11,943 nt of DNA from DTHT01 sp037444625 (GTDB lineage Bacteria > Acidobacteriota > Terriglobia > Bryobacterales > Bryobacteraceae): assembly GCA_037444625.1 (NCBI GenBank), contig JBBIMA010000095.1, forward strand, positions 1-11,943, in the 5' to 3' direction. Positions 1-7,063 of the stretch are shown here, in pieces. The notes under the pieces are model-generated. The model did no database searches and was not told where the DNA came from. It saw only the letters and a list, made by a program, of their open reading frames with translations. The position numbers were made by a program, and so were the translations under genes. How positions within the stretch are numbered: position 1 is the stretch's first letter; each line of letters opens with the position of its first letter.

Positions 1-122
1 GCGCCGAAACCAACTCCGCCCCCCTGCCCCTGGAACCCCGCCAGTAACACCGGCCCGGGGGAGGCTCGCGCACGCGGCCTTGGGCGGCTGACTATGCTTC
101 AGCAAAGCCGGCCGCGGGGGGA

Positions 123-737
123 TCAGGGGCGGCTGGGGGAATCGCTTGGAAACTCGAAGAGGTCCGGTCCGCAGCGCACCAACAGGAGGCCGGGGCCGAG
201 CGGCTTGCCGTCGTTGAGGAAGAACACGGCGCCGTCGGTGGAGTCGCCCGGACGCAGGCGGGTCTCGACGAAGGCGATGGCGGAAGCGGCCGCAGCGGCC
301 TTGATGCGGGTGGAAGAAACCTCGGCCAGAGCGGCCTGGCGGCGCTGCTGATACCCGTTGGTGGAGACGAAACGGGGCAGGCCGAACAAACCGGCTTCGT
401 AGGTGGTGACCAGGCGGATCACGTCGTTGCGGCTGGCGTTGGCGAGCAGGTCGTCCACCACCGTCCTGGCGGGCAGGGCGCGGAGCACGACGCCGTCCTT
501 GCGGCGGAAGCTGAAGTCCTCGGGGCGGACGGTGCGGGCCGAAGAGGAACCGTTGGAGACGGCGGCCTGGATGATGGCGTAATGGCGGACGCTGGAGGGC
601 AGGTGGGCGAACATGACGGTGACGCCGCCTTTGCTTTGGGTAAGGTACCTCAGGCCGCCGGACTCGAACTCGATGATCTGAGCGGGGGCGCACACGCCGA
701 GAGCGCACACCATGGTCGCCAGGCGCAGCGCCGACAT
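123..737 (-). CDS. Small exported protein of unknown function, 204 aa
   Basis: Function not recognised. The start chosen is the ATG at 737, because GGTGGGTGAG lies just before it; an in-frame ATG at 749 has no purine-rich site ahead of it and would add four residues. Residues 1-20 form a typical signal peptide ending in CAPAQ. The cysteines at 11 and 16 do not sit in a good lipobox (valine at -1), so cleavage by signal peptidase I is more likely than lipidation. The mature part has alternating beta-like stretches: VMFAH at 41-45, YAIIQAAVSNG at 53-63, and PEDFSFRR at 72-79 followed by DGVV at 81-84. This pattern suggests an immunoglobulin-like or DUF4352-like sandwich. An alanine-rich helix (about 134-157) follows, and then RPGDSTDGAVFF at 162-173 as a further strand pair. 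It lies 48 bases downstream of the CPD-like gene on the same strand, so co-transcription is likely. The fold assignment is inference. Confidence 0.75.
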   Translation of the reverse strand: MSALRLATMVCALGVCAPAQIIEFESGGLRYLTQSKGGVTVMFAHLPSSVRHYAIIQAAVSNGSSSARTVRPEDFSFRRKDGVVLRALPARTVVDDLLANASRNDVIRLVTTYEAGLFGLPRFVSTNGYQQRRQAALAEVSSTRIKAAAAASAIAFVETRLRPGDSTDGAVFFLNDGKPLGPGLLLVRCGPDLFEFPSDSPSRP

Positions 738-785
738 CTCACCCACCATTCTATAGCGGGCGCGGGCGACGGCCTGCGCGGGCCG

Positions 786-1397
786 CTAGAAACTCCAAGC
801 TTCGAAACGGATCTGGCTGCCGTCCTGGAGCCGCTGGATCCAGATCAAGCCCCGGCGGATTTCCATATAGGGCCCGGACTGGCCGCGGCGAACGGTGGCG
901 TTCCAGATCTTCATGGAGGGGCCTTCGGAGAAAAAGGTGTGGCCCTTAAGCAAGGTGAACTCGCGCCCCCAGGGGCGCTCCGGGTAGGGCTCGTTCTTGC
1001 CGAGCTCGAAGCCGCGCAACAGAGGTGCGATGGACTTGGTGACCGCCAGGAACGGCTTGATGTTGATCTCGGCCGGCACGACCGGGGGCGTTCCGGCCGG
1101 CTGGTAGACGATGGTGTACTCGCCGGGCGTGAATCCCTTGAACTGGAAACGGCCCTGGTCGTCGGTGACGGCGGCAGGCAGCGTGGGCGGCAACTTGATC
1201 TTGGCGTAGACCACTTCCTGATCGCCTGCGATTTCGCCCAGCAGGACGCGCGCCTTAGCCATCGGCTTGCCGCTGCGGCCCAGGAACACGCCGGCGGCCG
1301 AGGCGGTTCCTTTGGCAGGCGCTTTGGGCTGCTGGCCGAGGCAGAAGGAGGCGGCGGCCCACACCAGCAGGGCGGTGCGCGTAAGGGGGACCATCAT
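786..1397 (-). CDS. Exported carboxypeptidase-regulatory-like (CPD-like) domain protein, 203 aa
   Basis: A short secreted protein built around one CPD-like beta-sandwich. Residues 1-21 are a signal peptide (hydrophobic ALLVWAAASFCLG). The CPD-like domain runs from about 34 to 100: GVFLGRSGKPMAKARVLL at 36-53 is the first strand and turn, and TDDQGRFQFKGFTPGEYTI at 78-96 is the typical second half. Residues 101-203 match nothing I know; they are rich in aromatic and basic residues and end in phenylalanine. The start at 1397 has GGGAGG ten bases ahead (two adjacent ATG codons, either usable). CPD-like domains of this sort occur at the N-termini of Oar-type receptors and in stand-alone envelope proteins, where they are thought to act as binding or structural modules. 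The gene begins 79 bases after the deacylase and precedes the unknown exported protein, so it probably belongs to the same operon. Its ligand is unknown. Confidence 0.8.
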   Translation of the reverse strand: MMVPLTRTALLVWAAASFCLGQQPKAPAKGTASAAGVFLGRSGKPMAKARVLLGEIAGDQEVVYAKIKLPPTLPAAVTDDQGRFQFKGFTPGEYTIVYQPAGTPPVVPAEINIKPFLAVTKSIAPLLRGFELGKNEPYPERPWGREFTLLKGHTFFSEGPSMKIWNATVRRGQSGPYMEIRRGLIWIQRLQDGSQIRFEAWSF

Positions 1398-1476
1398 GAT
1401 CTCTCACCCTCCCAGGGAAATGCTACACCCGATCGCGCTCCGCGCCAAGGGGCATGTGGGCGGCCGGAAGCGGGAG

Positions 1477-3078
1477 TCAGCGGGCCTGTCGGGGCCGGCA
1501 AGCGGGACCGTAAAGCACCCTGCCCGGGCGCTCGGCGGTCAACTTGCCGTCGAGCACGATGGGCCGGCCGTTGACCAGTACGTGGCGAAAGCCCTCGGCG
1601 TACTGGTGGGGCTGGGCAAAGGTAGCACGGTCCGCGACGGCGGCCGGATCGAAGACGGCGATGTCGGCTTGCATGCCCGGGCGGAGCAGGCCGCGGTCGG
1701 GGAGGCCGAGTCGCGCGGCGGGCAGCGAGGTCATCTTGCGGACCGCCTCCTCTAAGGAGAGCACCTTGCGCTCACGGACGTAGCGGGCGAGCACGCGGGC
1801 GAAGGTGCCGTAGCTGCGGGGATGGGGCGATCCCTGGCCGAAGGCCGGGATCTCGCCGTCGGAAGCGATCATCGTGAAGGGTGAGCGCAGGATGCGCTCG
1901 ACGTCCTCCTCGGCGATGGCGTGATAGACGGCCTGGCAGCCGCCCCGTTCCTCCAGCTCCAGGGCCAGTTCGGCGGCGTTTTCGGCGGTGACTGCCCGGC
2001 CGCGCTGCGCCAGCACCTCAGCCAGGTTCTTCCCTGCCAGGGAAGGATCGAAGGGGCAGTTGGCCAAGGCGACGTTTTTCGGATCGCCGCCCCCGCGGTC
2101 GTAGAGAATGCGCTCGACGGCGGCGGCCCGGATCCTGGCGCGCTGGAGGGGATCGCGCAGCCGTTCGAGCAGGGCCTTGCGGCCGCCGGCCTGGGCCCAC
2201 TGCGGGATCAGGGCGGAGATGGAGGTACTGGAGGCGGTGTAGGGGTACTGATCAATGGTGACGTCCACGCCGCGAGCTCGGGCCTCCTCGACCAACCGCA
2301 GGGTGTCCCGGCTGCGGCCCCAGTTCTTCAGGCCGATGATCTTGTGGTGGGTGAGCTGGGTGGGCAGGCCGCCCTCCTCGCCGATGCGGATGGTCTCGCG
2401 CACGCTGTCCAGGATGCCGGCCGCCTCGTCACGCATGTGGGAAATATGGATGCCGCCGAGCCGGCCGGCCACGCGGGCCAGCTCGATCACTTCCTCGGTG
2501 GGGGTGTAGTTGCCGGGAACGTAGAACAGGCCGGTGGAAAGGCCGAAAGCGCCCTGGAGCATAGCCTCGCGCAGGAGGTCCTTCATCTTTTCGATCTCCT
2601 GAGGCGTGGCGGGGCGATTCTCGCGTCCCATGACGGCCTCGCGGATGCTTCCCTGGCCGGCCAACAGCCCGAAATTGACGGCGATGGGGGTCTGAGCGAG
2701 GCGCTCGAGGAAAGGCGCCAGAGGCAGGGGCGAGCTGCCGTCCTGGCCTTCGATCAAGGTGGTGACGCCCTGGCGGAGGTAGCGCTCGGCGGCGGGGAAT
2801 TGAAAGCTGCCGCGGCGGGCGTGGGTGTGGATGTCAATGAAGCCTGGGGCGACCGCCAGAGCGCGGGCGTCCAGGCGCAGGGCGGCCGAGGCGCCTTCCA
2901 GGCGGCCGACGGCGGCGATCTTGTCGCCCCGGATGCCGACATCCGCGCGGAACCAGGGCGCGCCGGTTCCGTCCAGCACGCGCCCGCCTTCGATCAGCAC
3001 GTCGAAAGCGGGAGGCTGCTGGCCGAAAATTCTACCCAGGAGGAGAAAAACTACCAGGAGCCTGGCCATAGAGGCCAT
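1477..3078 (-). CDS. Exported N-acyl-D-amino-acid deacylase family amidohydrolase, 533 aa
   Basis: Amidohydrolase-superfamily enzyme of the D-aminoacylase group (COG3653-like), which hydrolyses N-acyl-D-amino acids to a free D-amino acid and a carboxylate. The visible layout is: signal peptide at 1-19; N-terminal beta-sandwich strands at 26-60 (VLIEGGRVLDGTG); the metal motif IDIHTH with His84 and His86; HISHMRDE at 211-218; THHK at 243-246; DQYPYTASST at 276-285; ASDG with Asp407 at the end of the barrel; HPRSYGTF at 419-426; and closing sandwich strands around ADIAVFDP and VNGRPIVLDG. Length fits the family. The usual GNCG motif, whose cysteine binds metal, is replaced by EGQDGSS at 110-116, so Glu110 or a nearby residue may take that role. 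Family members are often cytoplasmic; this one carries a clear signal peptide, so it should act in the periplasm or outside the cell. An alternative start is the ATG at 3069. No strong Shine-Dalgarno is visible for either. The exact substrate is not determinable. Confidence 0.9.
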   Translation of the reverse strand: MASMARLLVVFLLLGRIFGQQPPAFDVLIEGGRVLDGTGAPWFRADVGIRGDKIAAVGRLEGASAALRLDARALAVAPGFIDIHTHARRGSFQFPAAERYLRQGVTTLIEGQDGSSPLPLAPFLERLAQTPIAVNFGLLAGQGSIREAVMGRENRPATPQEIEKMKDLLREAMLQGAFGLSTGLFYVPGNYTPTEEVIELARVAGRLGGIHISHMRDEAAGILDSVRETIRIGEEGGLPTQLTHHKIIGLKNWGRSRDTLRLVEEARARGVDVTIDQYPYTASSTSISALIPQWAQAGGRKALLERLRDPLQRARIRAAAVERILYDRGGGDPKNVALANCPFDPSLAGKNLAEVLAQRGRAVTAENAAELALELEERGGCQAVYHAIAEEDVERILRSPFTMIASDGEIPAFGQGSPHPRSYGTFARVLARYVRERKVLSLEEAVRKMTSLPAARLGLPDRGLLRPGMQADIAVFDPAAVADRATFAQPHQYAEGFRHVLVNGRPIVLDGKLTAERPGRVLYGPACRPRQAR

Positions 3079-3136
3079 TGTAGCGATGGGTGCAAGGGGG
3101 CGTGTCGAAAGCGGGCAGCGCCGTGTCCGGGCGCCC

Positions 3137-3223
3137 CTAGTCGTGCAAGCGCGGGGGCGAAGAGATCATCGAGAGGAAAAGGCTGAAAATCACGAGCATT
3201 GCAATGCCCAAAGCGACCCACAT
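3137..3223 (-). CDS. Putative 28-aa single-span membrane peptide
   Basis: A short open frame of 28 codons plus TAG. It encodes MW, then an uninterrupted hydrophobic stretch of about 18 residues (VALGIAMLVIFSLFLSMI), then a short polar tail SSPPRLHD. This is the shape of a single-pass small membrane protein. GGGAGG stands eight bases ahead of the ATG, a better ribosome site than those of most neighbours. The stop lies 58 bases before the deacylase start on the same strand, so it could be the first gene of that operon. No family is recognised. The hydrophobic run could be chance in a 280-base intergenic region. The ribosome site, the clean transmembrane profile and the fit into the gap argue that it is real. 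Confidence 0.5.
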   Translation of the reverse strand: MWVALGIAMLVIFSLFLSMISSPPRLHD

Positions 3224-3231
3224 GGCGACGG

Positions 3232-3237
3232 CCTCCC
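3232..3237 (-). promoter_or_regulatory. Shine-Dalgarno site GGGAGG of the 28-aa ORF
   Basis: GGGAGG on the minus strand, eight bases ahead of the ATG at 3223. It is the main evidence that this short frame is translated. Confidence 0.5.
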
Positions 3238-3321
3238 GGCCTCTGCCCCCTGGACGGAGCAATCGAGGTTCCACTCGGCTAGATGCAGAGAGCCGGGCCG
3301 GGGTTGCAAAGGGAGGGGCCC

Positions 3322-3350
3322 GACCCGCACCGCCCGCAGCGCGGCGGGTC
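3322..3350 (-). terminator. GC-rich stem-loop just after receptor A; possible terminator
   Basis: GACCCGC at 3322-3328 pairs with GCGGGTC at 3344-3350, a perfect 7-base-pair stem around a 15-base interior that can pair further. It begins about ten bases beyond the receptor A stop codon. No run of U follows on the minus strand, only CCCTTTGC further on, so it is not a canonical intrinsic terminator. It could be a 3' stabilising hairpin or a Rho-assisted end. Confidence 0.35.
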
Positions 3351-3358
3351 CGGCGAAC

Positions 3359-6300
3359 TTAGAAGCGATAATAAGCGCCAAACTGGATCAGGCGGCGGCC
3401 GAAAAGGGTGCTGGTGATCCGCCCGAAGGTGGTGGAGTCAATGGTCTGGTCGCCCACGTACCAGGTGGGGTGGTTGAAGAAGTTGGTGGACTCCATGCGG
3501 ATCTCCAGCGAATGGCGCTCGGTGATCCGGGTGTTCTTCTGGACGCCGAAGTCCAGGCTCCAGGCGCTGGGCCCGCTGAACATGCGGCGCTGCAAGGCGC
3601 CGACGGTGCCCGGACCGGGATGGTAGAAGACCTGCCCCTGGAAGGGGGCGCTGCCATCGGGGGCCACGGCGCGGCCGTCGGATCCGATGGCCGTAGCAGC
3701 CACGTAATAGGGGCCGACGCCCGTCATGCGGAGCTGGAAGAGGTCGTCCAGCTCGGACTTGGTGGCCAGGGCGACGGCCGTATTGGTTCCCGAGGACCGG
3801 GCGGCGCGATTGAGCGTGCCGCGGTTGGAGAGGACCGAGAAGGGCGTGCCGGACTGCCAGGTGAGGAAGCCCGAGACGCTCCAACCGCCGAGCAGGCGCC
3901 GCAGGGCGGGCACGTCCAGACGGTAACCCTCGCCCAAGGGGAGGTCGTACACCCAGTTGGCCTTGAACTGATGGTTCAGATCATAAGGCGCGCGGGCCCG
4001 CTCGAGTTTGGGATTGTTGATGTCGAGGAAGGCTTCGAAGCGGGTCTGGCCGTCGCCGGCGGCGTCGCTGAGGACCTTGGAGTAACTGTAATTGCCCTGG
4101 AAAAACAAACCGCGCCGCACTCTCCGGCGCACGTCGAGCTGGAGCGCGTTGTAAGTGGAGTTACTGTAATTGGTGACCATGTTGGTCCCCAGGGCGAAGG
4201 GGTTGCGGTAGAAATTGACTGCGCCGTTGAGGCGGTTCGTCTGGTAGACATTGGCCAGCTCGCCCGCCTGGCCCTGGCGGATGTAGTTCTGGACGGTGGC
4301 GTTAGTGAGCAAGCCGCCGCTGGACAGCAGGGGAAAGACGGTCAGGGGCCGGCTGCCGGGCAGATTGGGGTCGTAGCGGGGATCGAAAGCGCCCCGGGCG
4401 GCCAGGGCCAGGAAGCCGTTATTGCGGGCGCGCAGGAAGTCCTCCAGAAAGCCGTTTTCGCGGATCACGACCTGGTTGTAATCGAAGGCCCGGAAGGCCT
4501 TGGTGGCGTGGTTGCCCACGTAACGCAGCTCGATGACGGTGCCCTGGAATTCCTGCTGGATGCCCACGGTCCATTGCTGAACGTAAGGGGTGCGGAGGTT
4601 GGGGTCGGGGATGCCGAAAGCGCTCTGCGGGTCGAGAGCGTAGTTGTCGGCGAAGGTGCGGGGCACCTTGAAGGCGGGGAGGGTGACGGGAGGCAGCCCG
4701 GAGCTGACCCGGCCGGTCAAGCCGGCGCGAGAGGAGGTGGCCGACAAACCGGCGTTGGTGCCCACGTTGTTGTCAATCGCCCGGATCGTCTCGTCGTTGA
4801 CGTAGCCGATCGAGTAACCCAGGCGCAGGGCGGTGCGGCCGTTGCCGAACAGGTCCCAAGCCAAGCCGGCGTTGGGAGCGAAGTTGTTCAGGTCCCGGTT
4901 GTACCAGGGACGCCCGACGGTCTTGCCGGCAAAGTCCAGGGTGGAATTGGAAAGCAGCGTCACGATGGGATTGCCGCCTTGCAACACGGGCAGCAAGCCC
5001 AGAGCGTCACGTTCGTCCACCCGCGTAAAGTACTCGTAGCGCAGACCCAAATTCAGGGTGATCCTGGGCCGGATCCGCCAGTTGTCCTGGAAGTACCAGG
5101 CGTAATTGTCCAGGCTGAAATGCCGCAGGCGCGTAGCGCCGCTGACGAAGCCGGACGTGCGGTCTTTGACGTTGAAAGTTTGCGAGTAACTGGTGACGTA
5201 GCCGGCCAGCGAGGCCAGAAGCAAGTTGGCGGCCGCCAGGTCGGTGGAGCTGATGCCGGCAAGCTGGGCGGCGGTCAGGCCGGGGTTCCCGGTGCCCATG
5301 CCGATGGTGTAGGTGGGTGTGATGCCGGCGTCGTTGAAGGGGGCGGTGCGGATCTGCTGGGCCTGGAAGCCGAACTGGAGGTTATGGCTGCCGACGACGT
5401 AAGCGGCGTTGGACTGCTGGGTGTAAGTGTCGGTGGCGCGCCCCTGGGCGCGGAAGGTGTTCAGCGGATTGCTGTAACTCATGCCGCCCAGGATGTAGGC
5501 GCCGAATTTTTCGCTGGTGAGGAAGGTTCCCGGAGCGAGATTGAAGCCGCCGCGGACCTCGTTGGTGAAGCGGGGAGTAGGATTCCAACGCCAGGTCAGG
5601 GAGAGCAGTTTCTTGGCGTCGTCGTTCTTCACCTTGGGCACGGTGGAGTAGTCGTTGGCCAAGTCCGGCCGGTCCAGGACGTCGCGGTTCCAGGCCCAGG
5701 TGCCGGCGAAGGTGTGCCTGGTCGAGTGAATGTAGTCCAGCTTCAGGGTGTAGTTATCCCGGGTGCGGTTGTTGCGCAGCAGGAAGGAGTAACCGGCCGT
5801 ATTGCGCAAGAGGCTCTCGCTGCTGTCGCCGACGCGGAAGTTGTTGATCTTCTCGGGGCCGGGGACCTGTTCCAGCAGGCGCGCCAGGGCGGGATCGGGG
5901 GAGACCCCGGCCAGTTGCAGGAGGTTCACCTTGCGCAGGCTGCCGGCCGAGTCGCGGTAGGTAAAGATGCCTTGGCGCGCGTCGCCGGTGAGGATGGTGC
6001 GATTGGCGGAGCTTTGCTGGCGAAGGCGGAAGGCCTCGTAGTTGGTGTAGAAGAGCAACTTGTCCTTCAGCACGGGGCCGCCCAGGGAGCCGCCCGCCTG
6101 GTTCTGGTTGAGAAAAGGACGCGGGATGCCGTCCCGGTTGTTGAACCAGGTGTTGGCGGCCAGCCGGTTGTTGCGGTTGTACCAGTAAAGCGAGCCGTGG
6201 TACTGGTTGCTGCCCGAGGGCGCCACGAAGCTGACTTGGGCGGTGCCGCCGGGGAACATGGCGCCGGCGTTGGAGGTGACGATGGTCACTTCGGCCACCT

Positions 6301-6943
6301 GGTCAAGCAGAAGCAGGTTGGGCAGAAAGTCCAGGGCGTTGGAACGGATGAAGTTGTCCTGGGCGTTGATGCCCTCGAAGGTGACGTTGGCGAAGGAGGT
6401 GCGCTGACCGTTGATGACGGTGTTGCCGCGGCCGAGGGTGACGCCGGCCTGAGTCTGGATCAAGGCCAGAGGGCTGCGGTTGATCAGCGGCAGGCGGCGC
6501 ACCTGCTCGTTGGTGACCGAGGTCGAGATTTCGGCGTTGGTGGTCTGCACGCCTTGAGCGATGCCGGTGACCTCGACCACCTCGGTGAGCGCTCCCAGCT
6601 CGAGGCGGACCGGGGGGAGGCTGGTTTCCCGGCCGGGGTCAACCTTGATGGCGCGCAAGGTCTGCTTGCGAAAGCCGGCGGCTTCCACCGTCAGGTCGTA
6701 GAAGCCGGGGCGGACGCTGATGAAGCTGAACAAGCCGTCGGCGGTGGTCTCGCCGGCCAGCACCGGAGAGCCTCCGCCGGGCAGGTAAAGCTCGACGCGC
6801 GCCGCGGGCACGGCGCTGCCGGTGGGATCCACGACGGAGCCGGCCAACCGGCCCGTATCTTGAGCCGACAAAGTGAGGGCCGCCAAGAGGGCGGCAGGCG
6901 CGGCGAGGCGTAGCAACGGCTTACGGGTAGAGAAGGGCATCAT
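3359..6943 (-). CDS. Oar-like TonB-dependent outer-membrane receptor A, 1194 aa
   Basis: Outer-membrane beta-barrel transporter or receptor with an N-terminal CPD-like domain. Visible parts: signal peptide at 1-28 (ending TLSAQ); CPD-like domain at about 31-115 (GRLAGSVVDPTGSAVPAARV, then ADGLFSFISVRPGFYDLTV); a TonB-box-like EVVEVTG at 121-127; plug domain at about 128-245 (LPLINRSPLALIQTQAGV, then FEGINAQDNF and PSGSNQYHGS); and a barrel filling the rest, with LAANTWFNN, AWYFQDNW, DLNNFAP, LRTPYVQQW and GGWSVSG. It ends in YYRF, the terminal aromatic expected for Bam-inserted barrels. Length is normal for the class. I see no cysteine in the whole protein. AAGGGA lies eight bases before the ATG at 6943. 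It is preceded by receptor B on the same strand after 120 bases. Oar-type receptors are known from Myxococcus and are numerous in Acidobacteriota. The substrate is unknown; oligosaccharides, peptides or other large ligands are all possible. Confidence 0.93.
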   Translation of the reverse strand: MMPFSTRKPLLRLAAPAALLAALTLSAQDTGRLAGSVVDPTGSAVPAARVELYLPGGGSPVLAGETTADGLFSFISVRPGFYDLTVEAAGFRKQTLRAIKVDPGRETSLPPVRLELGALTEVVEVTGIAQGVQTTNAEISTSVTNEQVRRLPLINRSPLALIQTQAGVTLGRGNTVINGQRTSFANVTFEGINAQDNFIRSNALDFLPNLLLLDQVAEVTIVTSNAGAMFPGGTAQVSFVAPSGSNQYHGSLYWYNRNNRLAANTWFNNRDGIPRPFLNQNQAGGSLGGPVLKDKLLFYTNYEAFRLRQQSSANRTILTGDARQGIFTYRDSAGSLRKVNLLQLAGVSPDPALARLLEQVPGPEKINNFRVGDSSESLLRNTAGYSFLLRNNRTRDNYTLKLDYIHSTRHTFAGTWAWNRDVLDRPDLANDYSTVPKVKNDDAKKLLSLTWRWNPTPRFTNEVRGGFNLAPGTFLTSEKFGAYILGGMSYSNPLNTFRAQGRATDTYTQQSNAAYVVGSHNLQFGFQAQQIRTAPFNDAGITPTYTIGMGTGNPGLTAAQLAGISSTDLAAANLLLASLAGYVTSYSQTFNVKDRTSGFVSGATRLRHFSLDNYAWYFQDNWRIRPRITLNLGLRYEYFTRVDERDALGLLPVLQGGNPIVTLLSNSTLDFAGKTVGRPWYNRDLNNFAPNAGLAWDLFGNGRTALRLGYSIGYVNDETIRAIDNNVGTNAGLSATSSRAGLTGRVSSGLPPVTLPAFKVPRTFADNYALDPQSAFGIPDPNLRTPYVQQWTVGIQQEFQGTVIELRYVGNHATKAFRAFDYNQVVIRENGFLEDFLRARNNGFLALAARGAFDPRYDPNLPGSRPLTVFPLLSSGGLLTNATVQNYIRQGQAGELANVYQTNRLNGAVNFYRNPFALGTNMVTNYSNSTYNALQLDVRRRVRRGLFFQGNYSYSKVLSDAAGDGQTRFEAFLDINNPKLERARAPYDLNHQFKANWVYDLPLGEGYRLDVPALRRLLGGWSVSGFLTWQSGTPFSVLSNRGTLNRAARSSGTNTAVALATKSELDDLFQLRMTGVGPYYVAATAIGSDGRAVAPDGSAPFQGQVFYHPGPGTVGALQRRMFSGPSAWSLDFGVQKNTRITERHSLEIRMESTNFFNHPTWYVGDQTIDSTTFGRITSTLFGRRLIQFGAYYRF

Positions 6944-6951
6944 GGCGGAAG

Positions 6952-6957
6952 TCCCTT
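6952..6957 (-). promoter_or_regulatory. Shine-Dalgarno-like AAGGGA of receptor A
   Basis: AAGGGA eight bases ahead of the first of two adjacent ATG codons (6943 and 6940). It supports translation starting here. I see no convincing promoter in the 120-base gap, so read-through from receptor B or a weak promoter is possible. Confidence 0.45.
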
Positions 6958-7013
6958 GTCAAAGGTACAGGGTACTCTGCCCCGGCGCTTTCCCGCAACA
7001 GCGGGGGCGGTGA

Positions 7014-7039
7014 CCCGGGCCGGCGGCGCCCGGCCCGGG
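7014..7039. terminator. Perfect 10-bp GC-only hairpin between receptors B and A
   Basis: CCCGGGCCGG at 7014-7023 pairs perfectly with CCGGCCCGGG at 7030-7039 around a 6-base loop. It starts about 25 bases beyond the receptor B stop on the minus strand. Stability should be very high, but no U-tract follows in either direction. A second small hairpin, CCCGC-AACA-GCGGG at 6992-7005, lies next to it. A U-less terminator, an attenuating structure or an mRNA-processing and stability element between two receptor genes are all possible. Confidence 0.4.
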
Positions 7040-7063
7040 GGGAGGAGCTTCGGACCGCGCGGG

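Noticed and set aside
3..47. Possible C-terminal tail of a plus-strand gene ending in TAA at 45-47 (ends LPLEPRQ)
   Set aside because: Only 14 codons are visible and nothing in them identifies a gene. The first 122 bases otherwise show no supported feature. Sequence to the left would settle it.
1921..3186. Plus-strand open frame of 421 codons opposite the deacylase
   Set aside because: Antisense to a gene with intact amidohydrolase motifs; Gly/Ala/Val/Asp-rich translation with no domain.
3190..3381. 63-codon minus-strand frame in the gap after receptor A
   Set aside because: Starts inside receptor A in another frame, has no ribosome site or domain, and conflicts with the better-supported 28-aa frame.
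2825..6913. Plus-strand open frame of 1362 codons opposite the deacylase and receptor A
   Set aside because: It lies antisense to well-supported genes with recognisable domains. Its translation is a low-complexity mix of Gly, Val, Ala, Gln and Glu, as expected opposite GC-rich third positions. It runs across an intergenic gap and has no signal, domain or ribosome site.
6957..6962. TTGACA on the minus strand just ahead of receptor A
   Set aside because: It lies only about 14 bases before the start codon, too close to act as a -35 box for this gene with a ribosome site in between.
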